Shown piece after piece: positions 12,331-39,277 of a stretch of DNA of 64,000 nucleotides (the first letter of the stretch is position 1; each line of letters begins with the position of its first letter). This DNA is from Seriola aureovittata. Lineage: Eukaryota > Chordata > Actinopteri > Carangiformes > Carangidae. The notes under the pieces are model-generated. The model ran no database searches, was not told the origin of the DNA, and saw only the letters and a list, made by a program, of their open reading frames with translations. The position numbers and the translations under genes were made by a program. Where the stretch lies: assembly GCF_021018895.1 (NCBI RefSeq), contig NC_079374.1:9463712-9527711 (forward strand). The letters run 5' to 3'.

Positions 12331-14480
12331 CACTAATACACACATACTGTAAATGCACTCACATGGATACCATAATAAAGAACAGCAAAACACAGATATC
12401 AACAAATACAGAAGGAACTTGACTCAGGATGCCATTACTCCACTTTATCTTTGCATAGAAAATAGTTATTTCCTGCTATGTTGTTGTTTAAGTGAGATTA
12501 TTGCACTTTTAGCACTCAAAAGCATAGGCGTAGCAGGGGGTGGTTTATAGGACTCCAGCCCCGGATGTTTTCCTAAAAGCCCAGAATCTTATATGAAATT
12601 TCTAATTTAACTTAAACTCTCTGTCTGGACCGGTAAATCAGTGGAGCTCTTTTACTACTGTACTTGCAGAGCATTTGGGGGTTGACACAAAACACCTGAT
12701 GGTTTCATTTTGGTGAGCCATGAGGGAAGAGCAAGGGGAAAGGACAGGACAACCTGTGGACCAGGAGAGGAAGCAGGAATAGGTGAAGAGATGATGAGGA
12801 GAGTGAGAAAGGAGTGAAAAGCTAAAGTTAGGAGGAGAGAGGAGGAAAATATGTGATCAAGAACCAGGAAAAGAGTGGAGAATGGGTGAGAAGAGGACAG
12901 AAGAGGAAGTCTGGATTTGAAGAGTGAAGAAGAAAGTAGAAAGGAAAGGAGTGAAAGAGAAAGGGAGGAAAAGGATGAAGGAGAGATGAGGAAATGAGAT
13001 GTGAGGCAGAGAGACAGGTATGGAGGTAGATTTGTCTCAATATTATTTGTGTGAACAGATTGACAATCAGAGTGTAAATGTGTGATCTTCCACAAATACA
13101 AAAAATACATTTTTAAACTCACAAAAAATATCTTGCAAATATAAAACGGATCTGCAAATACACAAACAAATCCATGAATAAAAACATATCTGTGAATACA
13201 TCTAATTGATTTACAATTAATTGAATAAAGTCTGGTGCAAAGTGCAAAAGAAGGCAAGTATTAATGGAAGTGCAGTGTGCCAGCTGTAACTGAGCAACTG
13301 TAAAGGAAGGTGTGTCTATGTTATTATACTTTACAAATGCTGCATAAGACAAGCATGGAAACGACATTATGAATGGATCAGTTAACACTGTATAAACTGT
13401 GTAGCTGAATTAATTGTATAATATCACACTTCTGGTAGAACCTGAAATGAAAGGCAGTATGAATAGAGAAAGAAGTGGTGGTTTAGCTTTGAGGTTTATG
13501 AGGTGTATGATAATAATCACTCATCAATTACGTAACAATATTCCAGCTCAAGCTTCCCACCAACATGATGAAAAAATCATGTTGCTATTGCTTTTCCTGT
13601 TGCTTCGTTCTGACCGTGCAAAGAGTTGTGAAATAAAAACAGCAATTTTCACAATGGGTTAATCTTTTTGTAAAAATATTTGTTAATTTTCCCATATGTG
13701 TGATGCTAAACTGAATATTGCTGGGTTTTGGACAGCTGGTTGAACAAAACAAGATGACATTTTGCCCTTTGGAGAATTGTTTAAATGATTAATCAATTAT
13801 AAATTATTAAATGATAACTGACATTTACATATACTGAGTTCACATTTTTAAAACTCTTCACTCACCAACATGCAGCTCAGCACAACAGCTAATCTCACAT
13901 CCAGAATGCACTAAAGCAGTACCTCATATACATATAGCCTATATGTCAGGATCAACTCTGGTACCAGAACACTGACACACTGACCTTTCTTTTTTTTTTT
14001 TTAAATGTAAAAGTAGCAAACTGTAATAATTAGTGTTATAAAAATGTTATAAATTAAGTTTAAATTAAGTTACAGCCCCATAGTACTCCTATGCTGGAAT
14101 AATTATACTTTACACCTGGTTTTCTCTGTATTAATTACTTTAAATAAAATGCACTGTATTTAGAAATATATACAGTATAAACTAAATTAATAACAGTCCT
14201 AAAGCAATAAAACTAAAAAATGTAACTTTGAGATATTGCTCCTCTACAAAACCACAGCCATAAGACTCACATGACTACTGGTTCAAATTACTGATATAAA
14301 GTAAACCTGGGGCTTTTGGGGCCCCTGAGGATCTTGGGCCACGATGCACTTGCCTGCTTCACCAATTTTGGTCGTTGGTAAATTTGGGATCATTCAGACC
14401 ACTTGGGGGACTCGGGTCTCCCAGATCCAGATCGGGAGGAGGAGCCTGAGTGGAGGAAGTAGAGCTCCACAGATTGGATC
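12331..14480. other. Intergenic stretch upstream of dcbld2
   Basis: No gene supported. It includes a purine-rich tract (12715-13030), a stretch of quasi-repeated AT-rich words near 13080-13220 (caaatacacaaacaaatcc, gaataaaaacatatctgtg), and remnants resembling old DNA-transposon ends near 12520-12550 and 14310-14400. The 200-codon minus-strand frame at 12655-13257 is an effect of the purine tract. Confidence 0.5.
12715..13030. repeat. Purine-rich tract (GA-biased, imperfect)
   Basis: Roughly 300 bases in which the plus strand is strongly biased to A and G (gaggagagtgagaaagg, gaagaagaaagtagaaagg and similar). It is not a clean tandem repeat. It ends about 1.7 kb upstream of the dcbld2 start. 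Confidence 0.7.
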
Positions 14481-14481
14481 T

Positions 14482-14720
14482 GTGTATGTGTGTGAGTGAG
14501 TGTATGTGTGTGTGTGTGGAGCAGTTCACTCCATAGTGAGAGTGTCGCCAACCACTGGACTGTGAAACGAGGAATAAAAGGACATCCTCAGGAGGAACTC
14601 GCTCTCGAGAAAATTGAAGATCAGTAGATTTTCCTTTTTGTTTTTAATTTTCCTCGGTACAGGTTGAAGCGGTGCAGCCGGTCCAGAAGCGAGCAGTATG
14701 CATTCAGACTGCAGGCTGCT
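14482..14720 (+). promoter_or_regulatory. dcbld2: dcbld2 proximal promoter and 5' UTR
   Basis: A GT-rich stretch (about 14482-14518) precedes a TATA-like ATAAAAG at 14574-14580. Transcription would then start near 14605, leaving about 115 bases of 5' UTR before the ATG at 14721. Position and composition are the only evidence. A short upstream frame overlaps the start (listed separately). Confidence 0.4.

Positions 14721-14736
<16 letters not shown>
14698..14736 (+). promoter_or_regulatory. uORF overlapping the dcbld2 start codon
   Basis: ATG at 14698 opens a 12-codon frame (MHSDCRLLWAER) ending in TAA at 14734-14736. It is out of frame with dcbld2 and overlaps its first ATG (14721). Its stop shares bases with the second in-frame dcbld2 ATG (TAATG, 14734-14738). 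If the predicted transcription start is right, this uORF lies in the mRNA and could reduce or redirect initiation. Confidence 0.5.
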
Positions 14737-30040
<15,304 letters not shown>

Positions 30041-31710
30041 AGGGGGATGCACATTGCCTTAATCACTGCTCAGCGCAACCCACTGGACAAAGATAGAGCG
30101 GGTTGTTAAAGGATGAGGAGGTGTGAACCTGTGAGCCCTGGAGCCTGGGCTTGAGTCTTGAATGAACACTACCTTAGCTTTAGATTCATCTGGAGATGTC
30201 TGTATTGCCTAATTGTTTCTGCATGGCCACAATCTGCTTGTGTAGTGCCATTACAGTCCTATCACTGAAACCACAAAGATGAATGTGTTTGTGCCTGGTG
30301 TGAGCGTCGGAGGGATGAAAAGGAGAAAGCTGACTACTATTTGCTAAAAGACTTTGTCCCTGTTCTGTGATTCTTAGTAGTTCTTGCATTCTGTGAAACT
30401 GTGATTTCCATGATTCCCTTTATTATTCTGTTACATACTAAACCAGGATCGACTGACATGTGCTTCATGATATACTTTCATCAAATCTAATGGTTCTCTA
30501 TGAATTGCATGTTGCATTAAGTAGTCCACAGTCATGGTCAAACAATTCTTCCTTTCTAGAGAAACTCTAGTTTTCATGGTACGTTTTGTCTTACTTTTTT
30601 TTTTTTTTTTTTAAAGCATGACTTGAAATTGTGTATAATTCTAGTAATTCCATTAATGCAAACCTGTTAAAACTCTCAAGTGATTTACTGATATTTATTT
30701 TTATTTCACATCCTGCTGATAAGGAGAGACTCTTATTAAAAAAAAAAAATACCCCACCACTACCCGTACTGACGACAGATCAGAAATTTGTGGTTACACT
30801 GTTGTAGACTGACAATGAGTGTCAGTGCATTTTTCTTTAATTTTTTCTTTTTTAAAACTTGTCAGAGATGTTGTATGTTAACCTGAAGAGGCCGATCGGG
30901 AGAATCAAATCCAACATACTCCCCAAAGCGAAAATACTTTTTTGTAGTATTGGAGACCAAATGTTGCCTTTTCTATGTTTATGCAATGTTGATTCACAGC
31001 AGATTCGACTTTAACAACCTGTGCCAACATCGCAAGTTTAGCCAAGTAAACATTAAAGCAGTCTTAACGTAGGAAGAAGCATTTTTAAATACCTAGTTAG
31101 AGGATGTTCCAGAGAAAAGGTACAGAGAGACGAGATAGATGGGTAAATCTGTTACAGCTGATAATTCTCCCTTGTGTTTGTTTATTTGTGCATCATGGTG
31201 ACTGTCTCGTGTTGAAATGGGTGTTTGATCTGTCCTAATGCATTTGGGTGTGACTTGTTCCTTCCTTGTAACTATGTGCATCAACATCTGTATGTGTGCT
31301 AAGCTGATTCCATAATTCAGTCCTGTGTGTTTTTTGTTTTACGGACTGTGATGATGTGGCTTATAGCTGTAGTAGGATGTGTTCAGCCATTGTCTGTAGC
31401 ACCAGTAGACTGCATTCCTCTCCTGTCCACCTGTGGTACTGACCTGACCAAACACAACGTGGCAGGAGTATAGGTAGAGAAAAATGGAACAAGCTGCTTT
31501 ATACCTTTTTAGAGAACAGCAGCCGCCCCCCGACCCTGAGGGAAGGTGTTGTTCACACAGCTGTGCCACCAGTCGTGCTTTGATTATGCTCAATAACCAA
31601 GGCGATCAATATGCAGAGTTTTGGTGCTCCCTGGTCACAGAGGGGTTGTGTTTATGTGGCTCTCACTGATTGTATATAGAGAAATAAAGAGTTTTTAAAA
31701 GAAAATGTTT
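30041..31710 (+). other. dcbld2: dcbld2 3' UTR with polyadenylation signal
   Basis: A canonical AATAAA lies at 31683-31688, about 1.65 kb after the stop. No earlier strong AATAAA is seen, so the 3' UTR probably ends near 31705. Poly-T and poly-A runs near 30595-30612 and 30739-30750 interrupt it. The neighbour tmem30c converges on this end. Confidence 0.6.
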
Positions 31711-32617
31711 TATTCCAATCTTCAGCTGTCATCAAAACAGACTCCACAATTACACTGCAAATACAGTTAAATAAACCTTTTTTTCCCCCTTGATCAACAA
31801 TGGCCATACTTACACAAAAAAGATCTAAACTGCATCATTGTTTTGGTTTATAAAATCATTGTTCTGTGATGGTTTGGTTTATGACTGAATATCTGATTAA
31901 ATTACATTCCCATCAGCTTCAGTTGTAGTTTGCGTTGAGTGCTAATTAGCATATTTAGCATGCCAACACACTAAAGTGAGATGGTGAACATGGTAAACGT
32001 ACCTGCAAAGCCTCATGTTTGCTTTGCCATGCTCTCACAGAGCTGCTAGCATGGCTGCAGTCTAAAAACAAGCATTTCTTTAAGCACCTATTGTACCATG
32101 TAACACTAAATAGACGCAATATTAGCTGCACTGGCTAACCTTAATGCTTAAACCTTAATTAAAAACCTTTATTCAGTATTAGGAAGTAGCGTTACAGGGT
32201 TTGTCTAATGGCTGGTGCCCACCCTACATCACACTAATTAAAGTGTAGCTTTTCCACTTTGCCATAAAGACATGAAATGCAGCTTTAACACCACAGTGAC
32301 TGGAGTTGACTAATTGTTAATATAATAATTATAATAAGTATATTATAATTATCTTAATAAATATTAACAGTGCATGAACAAAATGGTGTGTGTTACAAAA
32401 AAAAATGCAAAAGTTCATCAAGTAAAAAGGCACCCAGCTTTCACAAGTGGTTGTTCCGAACAACATCATCACAACAAAAGCCGTCACACATGTGGATCAT
32501 TTAGCTGATTGGGAAAGTCATTTCCAGATGTCAAACTAAATTCTTCATTGGTTTTCCTGCAAATGCTGTTATGGTATTGCACCAAATTAACATTCTTTTT
32601 TAAAACCATTCTTATCC
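31711..32617. other. Spacer between the convergent dcbld2 and tmem30c 3' ends
   Basis: No gene. TTTATT words (AATAAA on the minus strand) lie at 32618-32623, 32168-32173 and about 31708. The first is 139 bases beyond the tmem30c stop and is the likeliest polyadenylation signal for that gene. If the last were used, the two transcripts would nearly meet. Confidence 0.5.
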
Positions 32618-32761
32618 TTTATTTGCTCACATCAGTGCTCTTGTCATTTAGGATTCGATGTCTGTTTAAAGCAGCTCCTAAGCAGCACAACAATTATCGA
32701 TTTTCAGCTGCTTGTGAGTTTTCTTTTTCACTCCTCAGCGTCCCAGTGCACCTCTTACCCT

Positions 32762-35203
32762 TCATTCCTCCATGTTCTTGCCATTCTTTCCGAACTTACA
32801 CCAGACCACCGTGAGGATGACAGCTATCAGTAGGATCAGGCTGCTGGTTACTAGGTAAGCAATGGGCAGGAAATGGTTCTGACCTCCAAACCAGGTCAGC
32901 GTCGTCAGCACCACTTCCTTCCTACCTCGGAAGTACTGCACAGGGAAGTCTGGAAAGGCAAAGGTCAAGGCCAAAAATAGGTGATCACAAAGGGATGCTC
33001 AATGGAAAATAGTCCCCAAGACAAAGGAAACAGGTGCACACAATGGGACGACATAAAGCCATCCCTGACAGCAGCGAAAGGATACTGTAGGATATGTCGA
33101 TGCTGTAACTCCCGGCTGGAAGCCCCTGAGTGAAGGGCTTGTTGGCTCGGTGCAAAACCCCATAGAGCTTCTTGAAGTTGGGGAAGGCTGCCTCCCTCAT
33201 CCATATGATCAGGTCATCATTGATGAAGCCGTTGTTGGTCGGGTCGATGGGATCAAGCTCATACACTGGCTTGTGCCAGTACAGTGGCTTTGCTGTGCCT
33301 GAGGAGTAAAATCAGACTCATTGAAGGAGAGCTGACATACTTGGAGAACTGACCAGAAACTGAAATACAGATTGAGTTTGACCAAGTTTACATCTCTATT
33401 TACCATCAAACACTTGAGCCAGTGACAAGTTGTCCATCCTGGGGTTGCGAAATTTGACATTTTTGTCGGTGTACCAGGTGATGCCTCTACGTAACAAAGG
33501 AACCCGAACTGGATCTTGATTGGATCCATGATAGGTCAGAGTGAAGGAGTCTGGGAGAACAGAAGCGAGTTAACGGTGCAGTGAGAGGAAAGGTGGAGGA
33601 GGGATACGACAATTGATGGCATATGTGTAAGCAATGGCGTTTACCATTGAAGATACTATTGGCCACAGCACCACAGGGAGCAATGGGCAATCCATTCTGG
33701 TCTCTTGTAAACGGCTCACAATATGAACTGGGATTCTAGTGAAGGAACAAGGTTTATGAAGAAACCCAGGAAGATTATTTAACAATTCGAAATAAGCAAG
33801 AAAGCAGTGGTGGGATGTAGCTAAGTGTTTAAGTACAGGTTTATGTTACTTAAGTATTCCAACAACAGGCTTTACAAGCAAAACATATGAATATGATTTT
33901 TTATTATAAATTAAACAGTATTTATGCACTTTGAGCAAGACTTTGAATGGAGGACTTTAACTTGTAAAAGGGTATTTTTTTACATTGTAGTCTTGCTGCT
34001 TTAGCTGAAATAAATGATTTGACCTCCACTGCACCAAAGGCAAACAAAGCAGCATATGAACAATTTCCATTTCAAACTAGCTTTCTGTCTAGAGACAAAA
34101 AGGATTTTTGATGCAATAATTTATGTCAACTAAATCTAACATTAAGTGAAGTGTTAACAATGTTATCGTGATGAATTAACAGGCAATATTGTGGAGCTAC
34201 CTTCAAGTTTTTCTTCCTGCCAACCATCTGTCCATCATCTCTGGAGTCCATGTATCTACGGAGGTTCTGATGAAAGTTTTTCAGGCCATAATAGAAAAAG
34301 ACGTCTCCCTGGAAAAGCAGCAGGATACAGATCATCAGCATAGGAGTGCAAACAGAAATGCTTAATTGTGCCTTTGATTCACTATAGTCCCTATGTGTAT
34401 TAGAGTATATTATAATTATATATTTGAGTGAAGTTAATTCATCACCATGGTAGTTTCAGAACATAATCTCAATTGAAGGCCAATTTAAAAGCTTTTTCAA
34501 AGCATTCAAACCATGCTTCAACAGCTGAGCAAACTCCATCCACTTATGAGGACCTGGTGATGCAGGTGAACACTTGTGCATAAAGCTTGTACACGGGTCC
34601 TTCGGTAATATTGGATATGATTGTCAAATTAAAAGGTTAATTACCTTGAATGGTCTCTCAATAGAAAACACCACTGTGCAGCTGCAGCTCTCTCCTGCGT
34701 TGCTCACATTTTTACGCTTTTCAAAACATTTATTACATGTCGAAGCGTCTGTGTAGTCCAGCTGAAAAGACAGGAGATTATGATGTTAATTGTAAACTGT
34801 AAGCAAGTTGTTCCTGTTTACCTAATTCGAAACCTAACCCTGGACCTTTCATCTCGTCACTCCTTTTTATTGCACACAAGGGCATTCGGTCTCTTCCTCT
34901 CCCTGCCTCTCTTACACACATATACCAAATGTATTTTAATACAATATTTACACATATATGAAAAAAACTACTTAACAAGTTGGAACAATTTGCACAAAAA
35001 CTCACCTTCATTTCCTGTGTGCTCTGTACCGTGAGAAGCAGCCATACTCCCAGCAGCATGCATATCAAAGCCATAAAGTAGAAGAAAGGCAGCACAGTGT
35101 TAGCTGTCAGCATGGGAGACCACGCAGGTAGCCTCTGCTGTTTGAAAGCTGAGTTGTCTGGCCTCCGGGCCAAGGGCCCAGACTTGCCCTTCACTCTTCC
35201 CAT
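32762..35203 (-). CDS. tmem30c: TMEM30/CDC50-family protein, probably TMEM30C (complete, 7 exons)
   Basis: CDC50 proteins are two-helix membrane glycoproteins that pair with P4-ATPase lipid flippases and help them leave the ER. Exons in transcript order: 35203-35006, 34761-34645, 34308-34201, 33735-33645, 33550-33404, 33298-33086, 32949-32762; all GT-AG, 1062 nt, 353 aa. The N-terminal RRPDNSAFKQQRLPAW is a family signature and is followed by helix 1 (VLPFFYFMALICMLLGVWLL). The ectodomain has CNKCFEKRKN, CSCTVVFSIERPF, FYYGLKNFHQN, IAPCGAVANSIFN and WMREAAFPNFKKLYG. Helix 2 is IAYLVTSSLILLIAVILTVV. The start is the ATG just before the signature. An in-frame ATG at 35281 would add 26 residues but is followed by a probable acceptor (tgtgcag, ending at 35241). 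The family call is firm; the choice of paralogue rests on its position beside cmss1/filip1l. Confidence 0.9.
33805..34031. mobile_element. hAT-type MITE in a tmem30c intron
   Basis: The left end CAGTGGTGGGATGTAGC and the right end (CAGTGGAGG on the reverse strand) form short inverted repeats. The flanking 8-mers are caagaaag (33797-33804) and caccaaag (34032-34039), six of eight bases identical, consistent with an aged 8-bp hAT target duplication. Internal words (gactttaacttgtaaaagggtatttttttacattgtagt) match a common fish MITE that I recall. Confidence 0.7.
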
Positions 35204-35780
35204 GAGAGGGACCTTCGGTTGTGGACAGGAGAGGAACTTGCTGCACAGCGAAAGAGCCAAAAACTGTGTATGAGAAGGCACAGCTATCTTCTCTTCCTGT
35301 TCTTTATTTCAGCGATATCTCTGTGTGCACACACACACACACACACACACACACTCAACTCTGCTTGCCAAGAGATTTTCCCAGCAGGCCTTGCAGGGCG
35401 GGGGAGACCGTTGTGGCCTGTTACTTATTAACCACAATCTTCTACTAACTACCTCTTTCTGTTTTCTGTTACTTCCATATTGTTTTGTTTGATAACTTTT
35501 TGTTCTTCTTTGCTTCTTCCTTCCTACAAACCCACAGGTTTCTGTTTATTTACATCAAAATGACTAAGTAGAGTATTTTATATCTTTATTGTAATTTGCT
35601 GAGGGACATAATATGTTGGTTCTTGGCCTTTGTGCTGCTTTAAAACACTTTATCAAAGGATGTTACGATAAATGGGGCTTCCTAGTGGGCAAGTAAACAC
35701 ATGATCTCACTTTGGCAGTAGGAGGGACTTCCCAAGGTCAAGAGTAAACAAACAGAAGGATGCCGTTTCATTCTGAGTCC
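35204..35780. other. Spacer between cmss1 and tmem30c (tmem30c promoter side)
   Basis: About 580 bases separate the tmem30c ATG from the cmss1 polyadenylation signal, so the tmem30c promoter and 5' UTR must lie here or within the cmss1 transcription unit. A (CA)n run of 13 units is at 35328-35354. No TATA box is evident on the minus strand. Confidence 0.45.
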
Positions 35781-35781
35781 A

Positions 35782-35787
35782 TTTATT
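35782..35787 (-). terminator. Polyadenylation signal for cmss1
   Basis: TTTATT on the plus strand is AATAAA on the minus strand, about 200 bases beyond the cmss1 stop codon. Confidence 0.5.
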
Positions 35788-35989
35788 CAATCCATCACAC
35801 TGAGACATTGTGTTGGACAACAAGAGTGAACAAACAGCACCACATATTTGACACGGCCTCTGAAAATAGTAAAAGCACAGCAGAGGTTTCACGCCGACAC
35901 AAAGGGAAAACAAACAGGATGAGGCCGCTCGGCATGTTGTCGGGATATCAGGTCTTCATGTGGATTATCAGCAGGTTTACAACATACAC

Positions 35990-38900
35990 TTAAAAGAGTC
36001 CAATTTTGACTTTGTCGTCTTTACAGCCATTCAAGATACCGTTCTCCAGCAGCTTCATAAAGTCCAGTTTGATCTGAAAGACACAGTCATACATGATGTG
36101 TAACATACAGTCGCTAGGAAGAAAACTTGAAGATCCTCTCCAGCCATGTTTTAAGGCATATAAAATACTCCGCTTTGAATAAAGTTCAGTTACCTTGTTA
36201 AATCACACCTTCTCGGTAATTGAAAAATTGAGAGTCTATGAATATGCAAATGTTTTTTATTTTAAAAGTTCAACCTCTGAACACAAGATTTCTCCTCCTA
36301 CATAGATTAAAAAAACAAGTCATTGTCTCTACACCTGCATGTAGCTCTGCAACTAAAAACTATTTTCATTCTTGATTAATCATTTAATCAATAAAATGTC
36401 AATCACAATTTCCTAGCACACAAGGTTACATCTTCCCATAGGTTCTTTTGTTCAATTTACAATCCACAATCCATTCATTTTCAGCCAAGCAACTAATAAC
36501 TGACTAATCGTTTCATCTTTACTTGTATGTACATGCCTTAAACTCAGTTTTAAAAGGTGAGCACAATTAAACTTTTCCCCTTCGGCAGATGTGAAAACAA
36601 ACTTTAAGATATTCTGCACAGTAAAGGTCAAACATATACGTATGGTAATACTAATAAAAACACATTTTTGAGTGTAGGAAGACTTTAAATATATTTAGAT
36701 ACTGTCAAATACTTCATAAAAGTTGTGTGATTTGTTTGGTCATTATCTTTTCAGTCCAGCAGGGGGCAGTAGCTCACCTCAGGAATGTCTACCATCCTTC
36801 TGAGCTTCTGGTCCCTCCAGTTCCAGTCCAGAACCACGTACTTCAGTGCCTGCAAGTTCAAACCCTCTGGGAAAAAAATAAAAAGAATTTCCACAGATTA
36901 GGAAAGCTTTAAAGCATTGAAGTTAAACAGTGAGACTATCCTGTCCACACTTACCTTTTTCAATAAGAGCACTGATCCTGCCCGGAGTCCCCACTCCAAT
37001 GTGGGTGACGCCTTTCTGCAACAGCTTCACCTGCTCCTCTATCTGTAACGATTGAAAGACACACACAAAGAGAACTGTTCTGATGAAACTAGTCATTGCA
37101 TACAAGCCACACGCATCATGGTGACTAACTGTCCTCTAGATTACCTTGATGTGTTTCGCAAATAGCTTTACTGCTTTGGCTTCACCCTTGAACGTGGTCA
37201 GCTGCCTGAGAGTGACAAGAACAAACAGTTCTCATGTAAGTCTAATTAAGAAGTTGTAACATACAAAATTTAACAAACACCACTGGTGTCACTTACTTGA
37301 TGAGCTCGATGGCTCGGAGAGCAGAGCTACAGACGATAAGCAGAACCACCGAACTCTTTCCTGTATGCTGCTTTTGAATCTTTGCCCACTTGGGACAAAC
37401 TAAGGGGAACAGGAAAAAGAAACACACATGTTTAGAAGTAACGAATGATAAGAGGATTCATTCAAACTAAGTCAAGAAACATCACTCACCCTGTTTCAGA
37501 TAAGAGGAGAGGCTGTGTGTCAGGTCATTACTGGACAGGAAACAGGAGTCTGGAAGAGGCAGGGGGGCAGACGGTGACCTTGGTGAATCAACAGATCAGC
37601 AGATATTGACTGAACTTTCAAGTTAAAGGGGAGCTGCCCTGACTCACCCTGCAATTTCAGCTCCTCCTGCTCGATCACAGAGCGCTTGTCTGAGAAGTAC
37701 TGTGTGACCAGGTTCTGCAGGTCAGCCGGACAGCCCGGTTTTGGTTCAGATGTGGCCAAGACCTCTGTAATTGTCTTCTTTTTCTGGAAAACAAAATATA
37801 TTGATGAACCATTCAGAGACAAAGCCCAGTGACTGCCGCTGCTTTGAGCAACAGTTCAAGCAATAATTCTTGTCTCTCTCTGCAACAGCAGGTGTCGCCA
37901 AACTCACCTTCCTCTTTTTTTTGGGTTTAGTTGACTTTTCATCCTCAGTCTCTTTCTTTTGAGCAGTTACACACTCGGTCTGAGAAAAGAGGACAGGCAG
38001 AACACACAATTCAGGCAAAGTACTTATATATTACAAATATAAATCAGTGCTTTAATGCATTTTAATTCTCAGAGGTAAGAATTTTATTTCCACATAATAC
38101 ATTAGATGTATTTCAAATCTCTTAATTCATTCCATCCAATATTGTATTACAAAGCATGCAAAATCCATCAGGATGCCACACCAAATGATTCACCACAAAA
38201 AACACACACAATTCAAATGCATGACATTCATATATTTAACACCAGTTCATTTTCCTATCCTTCATGTTGCACAAAATTATAAAGTAGTTTTTGGCATTCT
38301 TAATTTGATGCATTTTCTGAAATGTGTTCGATCGAACAACATAACTCCTGTTTATTTCAGTAGTGGTTTGTAAAAAATATGTTTTCTGAATAAAAGTATA
38401 GTTGAAACACCGTAGAACCTTTTTCCATCTGATGTCAAATAAATTAGTAAATGAAAAAGCTTCAAACTGCAAGTGAGATTACTCAGTAAATCAGTGTCTG
38501 AGCCTGTTGTTCATCTATTTGTGGGCAGTGTTTTGAGAAACTACTTTACACTGGTAGAAGCTGAGCTACAGCAAAGCTATCCTAGGCAGCAATGTAGTTA
38601 AGGTAACTAGACCTACTTAGAAAAAGTAGTTCAAACTAACAAATGATAAAATTGACAATGTACATGTAATACGAAATTACAACAAAATATAATACAAAGA
38701 AGTCACAAGATACCACTCTGTTGAGTTTATTGCAAAAAGTGGCTACTTGTTCACAGGTCATACATACAATACTCCACTATTTATGAGAAAGTGCAAGGAA
38801 TGTCAGCTTTGGTTTACAATAACTGCTTAAGTATGGGCTTTGTGATTCTTCCTCAGGCTGAGATTTGGGAGGTTTAGCTATGATGATATTGTTGCTGTGT

Positions 38901-39277
38901 GAGCACTGAGCACCCGCCCTTGGCTTTTGCACATACACTACACAAACGTCAAGCATGTGGTTGCGACCACATTGATGACTGCAGGTGTGTTGCCTGGGCA
39001 TGTTTTATACACTGTACACTGTGGGGATGGTCAAAGTTAATTCAATTGCAGTAGAGATGCAATGGTAAAATACAAATAAAAAACAGTAGATACTGTAAAT
39101 AGACAACAAAAGCCTACTGGATAAGCAGGTACGACAGAAATACCTGTTCACTCTTTTTCTTCTTGGCTTTAACTGTTTTCTCTGTTATCCTCTTCCTCTT
39201 CTCTGGTTTAGTCTCCGTCTTTGTTTTTTCTGTTGGCTGTTTCTCTTGTTCTGTCTCCTCCTCTGACTCACATGCAT
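35990..39277 (-). CDS. cmss1: CMSS1, ribosomal small-subunit biogenesis protein (nine exons, first coding exon missing)
   Basis: Yeast Cms1 associates with the 90S pre-ribosome, so a nucleolar role in small-subunit assembly is likely. Exons in transcript order: 39277-39144, 37979-37908, 37783-37648, 37549-37490, 37399-37297, 37205-37145, 37042-36955, 36866-36778, 36073-35990; phases agree and 274 residues are visible. The N-terminal part is lysine/glutamate-rich with a nuclear-signal-like KPKKKRK. The conserved core includes [85 protein letters not shown] and a terminal KIGLF, all close to the human protein as I recall it. The first visible exon begins in phase 1 at DACESEEE, so an upstream exon carrying the start is required. 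I searched by eye for the expected DDLGDEWW segment to the right and did not find it, so it probably lies beyond 64000. Confidence 0.92.
36345..36525. repeat. Degenerate AT-rich MITE-like repeat (copy 5)
   Basis: The words tctgcaactaaaaactattttcattcttgattaatc, caataaaatgtcaatcacaatttcct and a final gactaatcgtttcatct match the family. It lies in the last cmss1 intron. Confidence 0.55.
37980..39143 (-). other. cmss1 intron between exons 2 and 3 of the visible set
   Basis: AT-rich with no recognisable gene or strong repeat. Short open frames here (for example 38236-38472 and 38777-39001, minus strand) match no family I know. Confidence 0.7.

Noticed and set aside
12655..13257. 200-codon minus-strand open frame rich in Ser, Leu and Phe
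   Set aside because: It is the complement of a purine-rich tract. Its composition is repetitive, it has no domain and there are no splice-consistent neighbours.
35204..35281. Upstream in-frame ATG of tmem30c adding 26 residues
   Set aside because: A probable acceptor (tgtgcag, ending at 35241) lies between it and the family start, and TMEM30 proteins normally begin shortly before the RRPDNSAFKQQRLPAW block.
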